27,744 nucleotides of DNA from Myxococcota bacterium (GTDB lineage: Bacteria; Myxococcota_A; UBA9160; PR03). The DNA is taken from assembly GCA_030066475.1 (NCBI GenBank), contig JASJBO010000062.1, positions 1 through 27,744 of the forward strand, given 5' to 3'. Both the position numbers and the translations under genes were made by a program. The notes beneath the pieces are model-generated. The model was not told the origin of the DNA. It saw nothing but the letters and a program-made list of their open reading frames with translations, and ran no database searches. The stretch's first letter is position 1. Each line of letters starts with the position of its first letter. This document shows, one piece after another, positions 1 through 8,304 of the stretch.

Positions 1-722
1 ATCTCCACCGCCTCGGCGATGAGCCAGGCGATGCGGCCGGTCTCGGTGTGGTCGCCGGTGGCCCAGACCAGTCCCTCGGCCTGACCGGCGGTGGCCAAGG
101 TGCCGGCGAAGGCCTGGTTGCGCCGGTCGGCGAGGGCGATGTCGTGGTCGAGGGGATCGGTGTGCTTGGCGACCGGGAGCGACTCGCCGGTGAGCGCCGA
201 CTCGTCGCAGTGGAGGTTGTGGACCTCGAAGAGGCGGAGATCGGCCGGCACGCGGTCGCCGGACTGGAGCAGGACCACGTCGCCGGGAACGAGCTCCGAG
301 GAGGGCACGCGAAGCTTGCGTCCTCCGCGACGCACGACGGCCTGGGTGGCGACCATGCGGCTGAGGGCTTCGATGGCCCGCTCCGCCCGGCTCTCCTGGA
401 TGAAACCGACGATGGCGTTGACCAGGACCACGCCGAAGATGACGCCGGAGTCGACCCACTCGGCCAGGGCCACCGTGACGCCCACGGCGCCGAGGAGGAT
501 GTAGACCAGGGGCTGGTGGAACTGGAGCAGAAAGCGCTTCCAGGCGGGCGTTCCGCCCCGACTGGAGACCACGTTGGGACCGAAGCGCTTCAGCCGCTGC
601 CCGGCTTCCTCGGGGGAAAGGCCGTGACGCAGGTCGCTGTCGAGCAGGCGGGTCGCCTCTGCCGTCTCCAGGTGGTGCCAGCGGGCTTCTTCGGGAGAGG
701 GGGCCGTTGTCGCCGCTTCCAT
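1..722 (-). CDS. Cation-translocating P-type ATPase, N-terminal part (cut by window edge)
   Basis: About 240 residues of the N-terminus are present; the rest lies beyond the left edge. Order: an N-terminal cation-ATPase domain (about residues 15-75, with the typical W-H and GLSPEEA...R...GPN pattern), two membrane helices (about 70-88 and 92-109), then the actuator domain with PGDVV (146-150) and the TGES loop (178-181) needed for dephosphorylation. The phosphorylation aspartate (DKTGT) lies outside the window. This layout is that of type II ATPases (Ca2+, Na+/K+ or Mg2+ pumps) in the inner membrane; the ion cannot be told from this part. The ATG at 720-722 gives the usual short leader before the N-terminal domain; the frame stays open upstream and no strong ribosome binding site is visible. 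Family assignment is firm, substrate unknown. Confidence 0.93.
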   Translation of the reverse strand, partial: MEAATTAPSPEEARWHHLETAEATRLLDSDLRHGLSPEEAGQRLKRFGPNVVSSRGGTPAWKRFLLQFHQPLVYILLGAVGVTVALAEWVDSGVIFGVVLVNAIVGFIQESRAERAIEALSRMVATQAVVRRGGRKLRVPSSELVPGDVVLLQSGDRVPADLRLFEVHNLHCDESALTGESLPVAKHTDPLDHDIALADRRNQAFAGTLATAGQAEGLVWATGDHTETGRIAWLIAEAVE

Positions 723-734
723 GGCGTCTGGAAC

Positions 735-902
735 ATGCCGATTGTGGGCGGCCCGCTCAACGCGCTTTCCGCGGCCGCCATGCTCTCGTCGTTCAGTGGT
801 TGGAGCGTCTCGCTGTGGGGCGCGCTCTACCTGGGGATTCCGCTCCTGGGCTGGCTCGCCGGCGCCCTCGTCGGGCGCGGCGTGGACGCGCTCCTGGGCT
901 GA
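735..902 (+). CDS. Possible small hydrophobic protein (55 aa)
   Basis: A 55-codon reading frame from an ATG at 735 (or 40 codons from an ATG at 780) encodes one or two hydrophobic stretches rich in Leu, Gly and Ala, followed by a short tail. Third codon positions are mostly G or C, as in genuine genes here. It is divergent from the P-type ATPase and sits in what should be that gene's promoter region. There is no clear ribosome binding site and I recognise no family. It could be a real small membrane protein, the remnant of a longer gene, or chance. Confidence 0.3.
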   Translation: MPIVGGPLNALSAAAMLSSFSGWSVSLWGALYLGIPLLGWLAGALVGRGVDALLG

Positions 903-986
903 CCTCGCGAGCGGCCGGGCCGGCGCGATCCACCGACTCGGCGATGGCCCCGGCGAGTCCTGAGAGCACGTGTCGGGAAAGACCGC

Positions 987-1265
987 GTGAACTTCCAGCT
1001 CAACCTGCTTGCGCCCGACGATGGGCACGACGAGTACTCCGTGGTCGCCACGAACAAGACCCTGGCGCCGGCTGCCCCGTGGCACTTCGTGGCGGGACGA
1101 GGCGGTCCGGCGAGTTCGAGACTCACTTGGCCTTCGGCACCGTTCCCGCCGAGAACTGGGATGCCAACTGTGCCTGGCAGCTCCTGGTCGGGCTCGCGCC
1201 CAATTGGGGCGAGCAGCCGGGGGAGCCGGAGCCGGGCATGGGGCGCTACGCCCCAGTGGTGCACA
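987..1265 (+). pseudogene. Possible frame-broken gene between the ATPase and the CBS protein
   Basis: From a GTG at 987, preceded by GGGAAAG at a suitable distance, about 35 codons look coding (mixed polar and hydrophobic residues, high G+C third positions). After about 1095 that frame turns into Arg/Ser/Pro-rich text typical of a shadow frame. The frame reading FETHLAFG from about 1123 to 1265 then becomes protein-like, including AENWDANCAW. That second frame has no stop of its own until it runs through the CBS gene. The picture fits a gene broken by a frameshift near 1090-1120 and lacking its end. I do not recognise the product. The 620 bases between 723 and 1343 hold only this and the small ORF at 735. 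Confidence 0.25.
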
Positions 1266-1343
1266 CCGCTGCGACGCGCGCGTCTCGCGCGGCGGCCCCC
1301 GGGCCGTCGGCGCACGGCATGTGGCTTGCAGTCGCCGGAGTCG

Positions 1344-1820
1344 ATGGCACGTACCAAGACGACTCCGCGCACCGCGGCCCAGATCATGAACCGGCGGATC
1401 GAGGCGGTCGCGCCCGAGGCGCCGATCCCCGCCACCGTCCAGACGCTGATGCGGCGCGGCTACTCCGGCGCACCCGTCGTCGATGCGCAGGGACAGCTCG
1501 TGGGCGTGCTCTCCGAGCGCGAGGGCATCGCCGTCCTGGCCGACGCGGTCTACGAGGGCTGGCCCGCCGGGCACGTCGCCGACCACATGAGCCGCCAGGT
1601 CGAGGTGGTCGCGCCCGACGACGACGTGTTCACGGTGGCGAGCCGCTTCACCAAGGGCGGGCACCGCCGGATCTTCGTCGTCGACCAGGGCCGACTGGTC
1701 GGCCTGATCACGCGCCGCGACCTGCTGCGCGTGCTCGACGAGATGCGCGCGGAGACCGAGCGCGGCGAGCGCAGCGACACCTACAAGCTGATCCAGATCC
1801 GGCACCAGAAGTTCGACTGA
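1344..1820 (+). CDS. Two-CBS-domain protein (158 aa)
   Basis: A soluble protein made of a tandem CBS pair: CBS1 about residues 13-65 (SGAPVVD...GQLVGVLSERE) and CBS2 about 80-133 (HRRIFVVDQGRLVGLITRRDLL). CBS pairs bind adenosine nucleotides and act as regulatory modules or stand-alone sensors. A charged C-terminal tail of about 25 residues follows. The reading frame stays open far upstream, but the ATG at 1344 begins the first helix of CBS1 and has GGAG just before it; upstream codons read as non-coding. The nearest genes face other ways, so its partner is not evident. The family is certain; ligand and role are unknown. Confidence 0.92.
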   Translation: MARTKTTPRTAAQIMNRRIEAVAPEAPIPATVQTLMRRGYSGAPVVDAQGQLVGVLSEREGIAVLADAVYEGWPAGHVADHMSRQVEVVAPDDDVFTVASRFTKGGHRRIFVVDQGRLVGLITRRDLLRVLDEMRAETERGERSDTYKLIQIRHQKFD

Positions 1821-1847
1821 CCCGGCGGCGGCGGGCGGCGGCGGCGC

Positions 1848-4091
1848 TCAGGTGGCGTCCGGCTGATCCACCCAGACCGGCGACGACCAGGCGCGCGGCT
1901 CGTGCTCGCCCAGGCACTCGTCGTCCGGATCGCGGCACAGGTCCACCTTCGTGCAGCGCCCCTCGGCGTCGCGCGTGCAGCGCACGTTGTCCGCGTTGAT
2001 CGCCGGCGCCGGCTCCTCGTAGGCGCGCACGTAGTAGAGCGCGTCGCGGCCGTCCCGAATGAACTCGGGGTCGGTGAAGACGATGCTGCAGCCAGCCGCG
2101 TCGGGCTCGCAGTCGAAGCGCCGCCACGGGTCGTCGATCAGCGCGTCGAGCGGCTCGTCGGGGCGGTTCTGCGGGCGGATGCGCACCACCTCGATGCGCG
2201 TGATCGGGCGGCGCCGGTCGGAGGGGTGGTAGCACTCGCCCTTGCAGACGCTCTCGATCCGATCGGGCGAGAGCGCGTCGCTGACGTGCTCGGGACAGCC
2301 CGGGAGCTGCTCGAACGAGCCGACCGCGCGCACCTGGAAGATGGGGTCGACCTCGAGCGCGACCTGCGAGCCCATCGGCGCCGTGCGGCCGCGCGAGCCG
2401 GGCGCATTCAGCAGATCGAACCACAGCAGCATGCGCGGGCCGCTGGTGCCGTAGACCTCGCGCCGCTGCATCGCGTCCCAGATCGCCTCGCGGTCGCGCC
2501 CTTCGGAGTGAACGCCGACCAGGCCGCCGGTGAGGAAGAACGAAGCCTGGCGCTCGAGCTCCAGGAGCTGGAAGCCGCTCAGCGTGGTGGCTCGCGGGTC
2601 GAGCGCCACCGACTCGGAGGCGGGCTCGACGGCGGGTGCCTGGAACGCGCTGGCGAGCGGACCTCCGATGTCGCGGCGGCGCCCGTTCGACTCGGTGAAG
2701 CCGACCCGGTGGACCTCCTTGTAGCCGGTGCCGGGCCGCGCCCAGTGGTTGTCGCTCGACGACATCAGGCCCATGCGGAACTGCCGCGGATCGGCCGGGT
2801 CGTCGAAGTTGCGCAGCGCCAGGATGTACTGCGCCGAGCCGCCCGGCCGGTAGTTGAACGCCGGCTCGTCGCAGTCCACGCACTGGCCGGCATCGAGCCA
2901 CGCCTCGGGCCGCGCGCCGGGAACCGTCAGGTGGCCGGCCACGCCGGCCGCCGCTGCGTGGGCGCGCGCCGCCACGGCGCGGCGCTCGCACGCGTCGGCC
3001 GACTCCCCGTCGGCCGCGCAGCGCTCGCGAATGATCTCGCCCGCACGCCAGCACGAGGGCAGGTAGCTCGCGCTGGGCTCGGGGCACACCGGCGTGCCGT
3101 CGGCCTCGAACTCGACCCCGCGCCAGGGCCGGTACACCTCCGAATCGCCGTGCCCCGAGTACACCTCGAGGAGCGTCTGGAGGTTCGGGTCGTGCATGTC
3201 GCCGGCGAGCTGCTTGCGCCAGTCGGAGCCCGGCGGCGTGTAGAAGCCCCAGGTGGTCCCGTGCGGAATCACCATCGATTCCACGTCCCACTCGCGCAGC
3301 TTGCGGAACAGGGCGTCGGGCGTCTCCGCCATCTCGAAGCAGTCGGCCGGGAGCTGCGGGCTGGGCGTGTCCGCATCGCAGAGCGGCAGGTCGTCGCGCT
3401 CGCCCATGTAGCGCACGAAATCGTGGATGCGTTCGTCGCCGCCGAAGAGCGCCAGCAGCCCGCGAACGAGCGAGGACGGCGCCTGCTGCCGGGCCTGCAG
3501 CGCCTGGCCGCCCGACGAGATCGGCCGCGCCGTGATCTCGTCGTCGCCGGTCCCCGCCAGCACCACGTTCTTGTGCCCGAAGTGGTCCTCGGGCGTGCGC
3601 CCGACCTGCGTCCACTCCCAGCCCAGGTAGGCCACCGTGTCGGGGTTCGCCGGGTCACCCGCCACGTCGTTGCACTGCCGGATCGCGTCGATCGTCTCCG
3701 CCCAGTGCTGCGGCGTGATCCCCTCGGCGTGGTCGTTGATCGACCAGAAGTCGAGCGCGGAGCAGAAGCGCGCGTAGTCGCAGGCGTCGGCGGGCGGGTG
3801 CGCCCCTTCGCCCCCGATCAGCGGCAGGCTGATCATGAACGCGTCGAACGAGAAGGTCGTGTGGACGTGCAGGTCGCCGAACAGCACCTGCTTGGCCTGC
3901 GGCGCGCCGATCCCGGCCGCGCCCTCCGTCACGGCGGCCTCGGCGGCGGCGACGACCGCCCGGGACCGCGCCTCGGCGGTCGGCGTGCCCGGCGCCTCGT
4001 GCGCCCCGAAGCAGCCGCGCCCCGCGGCATACACGGTCGCCACGGCGACCACGACGATGAACCCCAGAACCCCGAGCAGTCTTCGGATCAA
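1848..4091 (-). CDS. DUF3604 family protein, PHP-like metal-dependent hydrolase fold (747 aa)
   Basis: The N-terminus has one hydrophobic segment (about 5-22), a membrane anchor or signal peptide without a lipobox, so the protein is probably periplasmic or anchored. The body matches DUF3604: FGDLHVHTTFSFDA (71-84) is the PHP-type metal motif, followed by SINDHAE (117-123), a GHKN motif (172-175), VIPHG (about 285) and SSSDNH (about 485). These are the scattered His/Asp residues expected to hold metals. Many Cys in the C-terminal half suggest an exported, disulfide-bearing protein. DUF3604 proteins are common in marine and soil bacteria, often in many copies, with no settled substrate. The start is TTG at 4089-4091, chosen because GGGAGGG lies about 7 bases upstream and the signal segment follows directly. 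It is divergent from the phosphoesterase at 4227 and convergent with the CBS gene. Confidence 0.93.
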   Translation of the reverse strand: MIRRLLGVLGFIVVVAVATVYAAGRGCFGAHEAPGTPTAEARSRAVVAAAEAAVTEGAAGIGAPQAKQVLFGDLHVHTTFSFDAFMISLPLIGGEGAHPPADACDYARFCSALDFWSINDHAEGITPQHWAETIDAIRQCNDVAGDPANPDTVAYLGWEWTQVGRTPEDHFGHKNVVLAGTGDDEITARPISSGGQALQARQQAPSSLVRGLLALFGGDERIHDFVRYMGERDDLPLCDADTPSPQLPADCFEMAETPDALFRKLREWDVESMVIPHGTTWGFYTPPGSDWRKQLAGDMHDPNLQTLLEVYSGHGDSEVYRPWRGVEFEADGTPVCPEPSASYLPSCWRAGEIIRERCAADGESADACERRAVAARAHAAAAGVAGHLTVPGARPEAWLDAGQCVDCDEPAFNYRPGGSAQYILALRNFDDPADPRQFRMGLMSSSDNHWARPGTGYKEVHRVGFTESNGRRRDIGGPLASAFQAPAVEPASESVALDPRATTLSGFQLLELERQASFFLTGGLVGVHSEGRDREAIWDAMQRREVYGTSGPRMLLWFDLLNAPGSRGRTAPMGSQVALEVDPIFQVRAVGSFEQLPGCPEHVSDALSPDRIESVCKGECYHPSDRRRPITRIEVVRIRPQNRPDEPLDALIDDPWRRFDCEPDAAGCSIVFTDPEFIRDGRDALYYVRAYEEPAPAINADNVRCTRDAEGRCTKVDLCRDPDDECLGEHEPRAWSSPVWVDQPDAT

Positions 4092-4226
4092 GGCGCGGCC
4101 CTCCCTGGCGGCACGCTATCACGGGACGGCACGGAGCGGGTGGGCTGCCCCCCGGACCGGAGTCGAGGTCTGGTAGCCTTCCCGCATCGAGCCCGTGTCA
4201 GCTCGGCGAGAGGGTAGGATCCCACG

Positions 4227-5105
4227 ATGAAGCCCTTCAGCGTCGTCCAGGTATCGGATGCGCACCTCAGCCCGGAGCACGCGTTTCCCACGGAGAACTG
4301 GAAGCTCGTCGCCGCCCACGTCAACGAGCTCGGACCGGATCTCGTCGTTCACACCGGCGACACCACCGTCGATGGTGTCGGCGACCCGGAGCAGCTCGCG
4401 TTCGCGAAGGAGCAGCTCGCCCTGTTGGACGCCGAAGTGCTGGTCGTCCCGGGCAATCACGACGTGGGTGAGGTGCCGAGCCACGCCAATCGCCTCGAGC
4501 CAATGGTCTCGGCGGAGAGCTGTGCCCGCTTCGAGAGCTGCTTCGGACAGGATCGCTTCGTGCGCGATGTCCAGGGTTGGCGACTCGTGGGGCTCAATGC
4601 ACTCCTCTTCGGTAGCGAACTCCGCATCGAGAAGGATCTCTGGACCTTCCTGGACGAGGCCCTGTCCAGCGCCGAGGAGCGCAGGGTTGCGGTCTTCCTC
4701 CACAAGCCGCTCTTTGCCACCGCGCCCGGCGACGGCTCCCGCGGTGCGCACTACCTGGACGGCGAGTCGGCAGAACGACTCCACCGGACGCTCCGTGACG
4801 GCAATGCAGCCCTCGTGGCCACGGGACATCTTCACGAGCACCGCGCGGAAGAGCTCGAGGGCATCCAGTACGTGTGGGCTCCGTCCACGAGCTTCGTGAC
4901 CGACGAGATCCTCCGCTCCCCGCTGGGTACCCCGCGAGTGGGCTTCGTCCACCACCAGTTCGGGCCGGATTCGGTCTCGTCGACGGTCGTGTGTCCGGAC
5001 GACATGACGACCCATCGTTTTCTCGATCACCCCGAGTTCTATCCCGAGTTCCAGGAGGCCGCACGACGCTTCCTCGAGTGGAAGCGCTCGACGTCGGGCG
5101 ACTGA
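4227..5105 (+). CDS. Calcineurin-like metallophosphoesterase (292 aa)
   Basis: All metal-binding motifs of the family are visible in order: SDAHL (10-14), HTGDT (42-46), PGNHD (75-79), FLHKPLF (157-163) and TGHLHEH (199-205). These ligate a two-metal centre (usually Fe/Mn/Zn) that hydrolyses phosphomonoesters or diesters. There is no signal peptide, so it is probably cytoplasmic. Length and motif spacing resemble the cyclic-nucleotide phosphodiesterase/Icc-like branch, but substrate specificity cannot be read from sequence. The ATG at 4227 is preceded by GAGAGGG about 10 bases away. A DUF1772 gene fragment follows after 35 bases on the same strand. Confidence 0.95.
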   Translation: MKPFSVVQVSDAHLSPEHAFPTENWKLVAAHVNELGPDLVVHTGDTTVDGVGDPEQLAFAKEQLALLDAEVLVVPGNHDVGEVPSHANRLEPMVSAESCARFESCFGQDRFVRDVQGWRLVGLNALLFGSELRIEKDLWTFLDEALSSAEERRVAVFLHKPLFATAPGDGSRGAHYLDGESAERLHRTLRDGNAALVATGHLHEHRAEELEGIQYVWAPSTSFVTDEILRSPLGTPRVGFVHHQFGPDSVSSTVVCPDDMTTHRFLDHPEFYPEFQEAARRFLEWKRSTSGD

Positions 5106-5140
5106 GGCCCCGTCCGCCGGGCGGCGCAGGAGGTCTGGGA

Positions 5141-5290
5141 ATGCTCGAGACGTTCGCCGGGCTCTTCGCCGGTGCTGCGCTCTACATCTCCCTCGTGCAG
5201 CAACCGGCGTCTCGGGAGGCGGGCGAGGCCCTCTCGGCTCGGCTGTTTGCACCCATGTATCGCCCTGACACGGCCCGGCTCTTCCGGTGG
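5141..5290 (+). pseudogene. N-terminal fragment of a DUF1772-like membrane protein
   Basis: An ATG at 5141 is preceded by a textbook AGGAGG (5128-5133). The first 45-50 residues (LFAGAALYISLV, then a segment ending in MYRPDTARL) resemble the first helix and first loop of DUF1772/anthrone-oxygenase-like proteins, normally about 150 residues with four helices. From about 5290 on, this frame becomes Ser/Arg-rich and runs as a shadow under the next gene until a stop at 5578. The other three helices are missing. The likely reading is a gene that lost its 3' two thirds by deletion while keeping its translation signal. The family name rests on memory of the N-terminal pattern. Confidence 0.5.
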
Positions 5291-5382
5291 GCCGTGGTAG
5301 CATGCCAGCTCTTCCGGCGTGTCGGCCGCCGCGGCAGGTCAGCGACTGCGGCCGAACGCCGATCCGTCGGGCAGCCGGAGCG

Positions 5383-5877
5383 GTGGAAGGCGAAGGCGCA
5401 CTCTTCATCGTCGTGGAGTTCTCGGTCGGTCTGGCGGGCTTCGGTGGGATCATCGTCGCTCTGCGGCGCAGCATCGGAGATCAGCAGGCCGCCCACAAGT
5501 TCGAGTTCACCGACCTTCTCTCGGTCTTCGCGAACTCCCTGGGAGCCGCGTTTCTCGCTCTGGTGCCCGTCGCGCTGAACTTCCTGGAAGTCCAGCCTGC
5601 CTCGATCTGGCGAATCTCCAGTGCGCTGATCGTCGCTCTCCAGCTGGGTCTGACCGGGTTCGGCCAGCGCGAGGTGCGCCGCCTGCGCGAACCGCTGCCC
5701 CTCTACTACAGGCGCTTTGCCTGGATGGGCGGCGGAATCATCCTGCTCGTGCAGGTCTCCAACGTCGTGGGATTCCCGTGGGCTCCCGGGATCGCGCTGT
5801 TCTTCCTGGGGCTCCTCTGGCACATGCTCTTCGCGGCGATCGGCTTCGTTCGCCTCGTGATCCGACACGCCTCCTGA
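5383..5877 (+). CDS. Small multi-pass membrane protein of unknown function (about 164 aa)
   Basis: Four to five hydrophobic helices are visible (about residues 7-27, 45-67, 75-95, 113-132 and 136-157), separated by short Arg-rich loops such as RRLREPLPLYYRR. The first helix carries VEFSVGLAGFGGIIVALRR, a pattern I associate with uncharacterised bacterial inner-membrane proteins. The start is uncertain: GTG at 5383 puts the first helix at the N-terminus but its GGAG is only 2 bases away, while ATG at 5302 would add 27 residues with no helix-like content. The gene follows the DUF1772 remnant, and the deletion there may have altered its original 5' region. It was probably co-transcribed with the phosphoesterase. 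Confidence 0.75.
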   Translation: MEGEGALFIVVEFSVGLAGFGGIIVALRRSIGDQQAAHKFEFTDLLSVFANSLGAAFLALVPVALNFLEVQPASIWRISSALIVALQLGLTGFGQREVRRLREPLPLYYRRFAWMGGGIILLVQVSNVVGFPWAPGIALFFLGLLWHMLFAAIGFVRLVIRHAS

Positions 5878-5938
5878 GGAACCGAGCGTGCGATGCCGTT
5901 CGACAGCCAGTCGACACTCGACTCCCGGGTAGGCGCAG

Positions 5939-7375
5939 TTGAGCAGAGTGCTCTTCGCAGCTGGAGCCTTGACGCTGGTGCTCTCCGGAGCCGTCCTCGC
6001 GCTCCGCAGCGACGCACCCGCCGCCGCGCCGTCCCGCAGCGACGAGCTCTTCCGCGCGGTCACCGTGGTGAATCCCGGCCGCGGCCGGCTCGAGCGGGTG
6101 GACGTCCGCGTCTCGGGTGGACTCGTCGCGTCGATCGCTCCGTCCACTGCACCGCCCGAGGTAACGGGAGGCTTCGTGACACCGGGCTTCGTGGACTCCC
6201 ACGTCCACCCGGCGTTCACGGAGGACGACCGCGAGCTGGTCGCGCGGCTGCGTCTGATGCATGGCGTGACCAGCGTGCGGAACCTGGCCGCCTCCCCCGG
6301 GATCTTCGAGTACCAGCGTGACGTCGCCGCGGGACGACGCATCGGTCCGCGCGTCTTCGCCTGCGGCCTGCCGGTCGAAGGGACGCCGCCCACCTTCGCC
6401 ACCAACGCTCTGACGCGGCTCGCCGTCCGCCTGTCGGGCCTCGCCCTCGAGAGCCCGGACGACTTCCGCCGCGAGGTGAGACTGCGAGCGGAGCAGGGCG
6501 CGTCGTGCGTCAAGGTCTTCATCAACGTCGACGCCGATCAGCTCGAGGCCACCCGGCAGGAGGCCGCGCGCGCAGGCCTGACGCTGGTGGGACACGTCCC
6601 GCGTGGGCTGTCCCTCGAGGAAGCCGCTCTCGCGGACGTCCAGCACCTGACCGGCGTGCCGGATGCACTTTCCGCTGCCTTCACGCCGAGCCGCGAGTTC
6701 CTCGAGTGGGTCGAGGCGTGGACGGCGCTCACGCCCGCGCGGACGACGAGCGTGATCGAGGCGTCGCTTCGCCAGCGCGCCGCCCACACGCCGACGCTCC
6801 TGATCTGGGCCAAGATCGCGGGGCGGCTCGAGCGGGACGCGCTCACCGCGTTGCATCCGCCCTGGTTCGCCGAGACGCTGTGGGCCCGAGAGGCTCCGCT
6901 CGCCCCCTGGCACCCGGTGATGAACGAGACGCTGTTCCGTGCGGTGGACCGCGCGTTTCCGCGGATGGCCCGCTTCGTGGCGCAGCTGCACGACGCGGGG
7001 GTCCCGATCCGCGTGGGGACCGACTCGGCGTTCGAGGGCCCCGGGTACCACGAGGAGCTGCGACTGCTGGTCGAAGCGGGCCTCTCGCCCGAGTCGGCGC
7101 TCGAGTCCGCCACCCGTCACGGCGCCCTCGGGATCGCCGCTCCGGAGCTCGGAACCGTCGAGGAGGGGCGCCCGGCGGACCTGCTGTTCTTCCGCGCCGA
7201 CCCGACTGCGAGCCTGGACCACCTGGACACGCTCGAGACCGTGGTCGTGGACGGACGCCGCTACGACGTCGACGAGCTCCGCCAGGCCCACGCACGCGCC
7301 CTGGATCGGGCTGCCGGGCTCCGCTACCGGATCCGCGCGGCCCTGGTCACGGCCGTCGTGGGCGCGCTGCTGTGA
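5939..7375 (+). CDS. Amidohydrolase-superfamily enzyme, exported or membrane-anchored (478 aa)
   Basis: An N-terminal hydrophobic segment (about 5-22) indicates export. The catalytic barrel has the metal motif SHVH (87-90), the carboxylated-lysine position in CVKVF (190-194, Lys192), His219 in VGHVPRG, His236 in VQHLTG, and the catalytic Asp362 in VGTDS. It ends with the composite-domain return PADLLFF...TVVVDG (412-440). This is the imidazolonepropionase/prolidase-like branch, which hydrolyses cyclic amides, peptides or lactones; the true substrate is unknown. The last 15 residues form a second hydrophobic stretch ending at the stop, possibly a C-terminal anchor. The start is a TTG at 5939, needed to include the signal segment; its ribosome binding site is weak. 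It is convergent with the gene at 7410. Confidence 0.93.
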   Translation: MSRVLFAAGALTLVLSGAVLALRSDAPAAAPSRSDELFRAVTVVNPGRGRLERVDVRVSGGLVASIAPSTAPPEVTGGFVTPGFVDSHVHPAFTEDDRELVARLRLMHGVTSVRNLAASPGIFEYQRDVAAGRRIGPRVFACGLPVEGTPPTFATNALTRLAVRLSGLALESPDDFRREVRLRAEQGASCVKVFINVDADQLEATRQEAARAGLTLVGHVPRGLSLEEAALADVQHLTGVPDALSAAFTPSREFLEWVEAWTALTPARTTSVIEASLRQRAAHTPTLLIWAKIAGRLERDALTALHPPWFAETLWAREAPLAPWHPVMNETLFRAVDRAFPRMARFVAQLHDAGVPIRVGTDSAFEGPGYHEELRLLVEAGLSPESALESATRHGALGIAAPELGTVEEGRPADLLFFRADPTASLDHLDTLETVVVDGRRYDVDELRQAHARALDRAAGLRYRIRAALVTAVVGALL

Positions 7376-7409
7376 ACCGTGCGCTGGGAGCGGACCGGCT
7401 GGGGCGCGA

Positions 7410-8252
7410 TCACTCCCGCGGCAGCGTGACCACCACCTCGGTGCCGCCGGCCGGATCGGAGCCCAGCTCGACGCGACCCTCGTGCGCCTCGACCAGCGGG
7501 CGCGCGAGCGCCAGCCGCCGGTCGGCGTCGGGCTCGGGGCCGCTGTCGCGCAGGCGGACCCAGACCTCGGTGCCCGCCAGGTTCTCGCCGGCGTCGAGCT
7601 CGAGCCGCGGCTTGCCGCCGCCGTCGGCGGCGCTCTCCACCGAGGTAACCGCGCCGGCGAACAGGTGGGCGAACGCCTGCTCGAGCCGGCGGGCGTCGGC
7701 CGTCAGCACCGGGTCGCCGTCGATCTGGCACTCGAGGGCGATGCCCGCCCGCTCCAGACGCGGGCGCAGCGGGTCGAGCACCGCGTCGAGCACGTGGGAG
7801 ACACGCACGGGCGCCAGCTCGAGGCCCGCCCGGCCACGCGCGCGCAGCGCGGCCCCGGCCTCCACCTCGCGAGCGCGGCGCCGCCGGCGCAGCTCGCGCT
7901 CGGTCGGACGCTCGCGCGCCGGCGGCTCGAGGTAGAGCTTCGAGAAGCGGCGCACGCGCTTCGGAGCCCCGAAGATCAAGAGGGCGACGCCGAGCGGGAA
8001 GACGAAGATCAGCGCGAGCGCGGTCCAGAAGGCGAACTGCACCGCGTCGCGCGTGAAGGCGCCCTTCTGATGGGCGAGATCGACCGCGTCGCGGTACTCG
8101 TCCTCGTCGAGCTCGACCTCCTGCGCTCGCAGCTCCGCCTTCACCCGCTTGCGGTCGCGCTTGCGCTGCTCGTCGCGTCGCTGCTCGCGCTTCTTGCCGC
8201 GCTCGTGCCCCATGCCGTGACAGAGCTTCCCGTCGCCCCAGACCTGCTGCAT
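7410..8252 (-). CDS. One-helix membrane protein with a degenerate histidine-kinase-type ATPase domain (280 aa)
   Basis: Layout: a highly charged N-terminal region (residues 18-50, almost all Lys/Arg/Glu/Asp/Gln), a possible amphipathic stretch (50-70), one membrane helix (about 74-96), an Arg-rich linker (99-145), then a domain (about 150-278) that follows HATPase_c order: LEQAFAHLFAGAV as N-box, LRDSGPEPDAD as G1 region, ARPLVEAHEGRVEL as G2 region, GGTEVVVTLP at the end. Key ATP-binding residues are absent: the second N-box Asn is Gly200, DxGxG reads DSGPE, and the glycines of G2 are replaced. No clear phospho-acceptor His box is present. It is probably a pseudokinase or sensor that does not bind ATP. 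The ATG at 8252 has GAGGA just upstream. It is divergent from the AAA+ operon across 120 bases. Confidence 0.75.
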   Translation of the reverse strand: MQQVWGDGKLCHGMGHERGKKREQRRDEQRKRDRKRVKAELRAQEVELDEDEYRDAVDLAHQKGAFTRDAVQFAFWTALALIFVFPLGVALLIFGAPKRVRRFSKLYLEPPARERPTERELRRRRRAREVEAGAALRARGRAGLELAPVRVSHVLDAVLDPLRPRLERAGIALECQIDGDPVLTADARRLEQAFAHLFAGAVTSVESAADGGGKPRLELDAGENLAGTEVWVRLRDSGPEPDADRRLALARPLVEAHEGRVELGSDPAGGTEVVVTLPRE

Positions 8253-8304
8253 CCGGTCCTCGCCGCGGGCGCGCTCCCGGGAGTATGCGGCCGATCCCCG
8301 CGGA

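Noticed and set aside
1344..1380. The CBS protein begins MARTKTTPRTA, like the histone H3 tail
   Set aside because: Only a handful of residues match, and the rest is an ordinary CBS pair; a chance resemblance.
1824..1846. GGC/GCG triplet run between two convergent genes
   Set aside because: Short, imperfect and expected at this base composition; no hairpin followed by T-run, so not called a terminator.
1902..4217. Very long plus-strand reading frame opposite the DUF3604 gene
   Set aside because: It is Arg/Ala/Val/Leu-rich low-complexity text antisense to a gene with clear motifs; in 70 % GC DNA such shadow frames are expected. The same holds for long frames opposite the AAA+ cassette, the repeat protein and the hydrolase.
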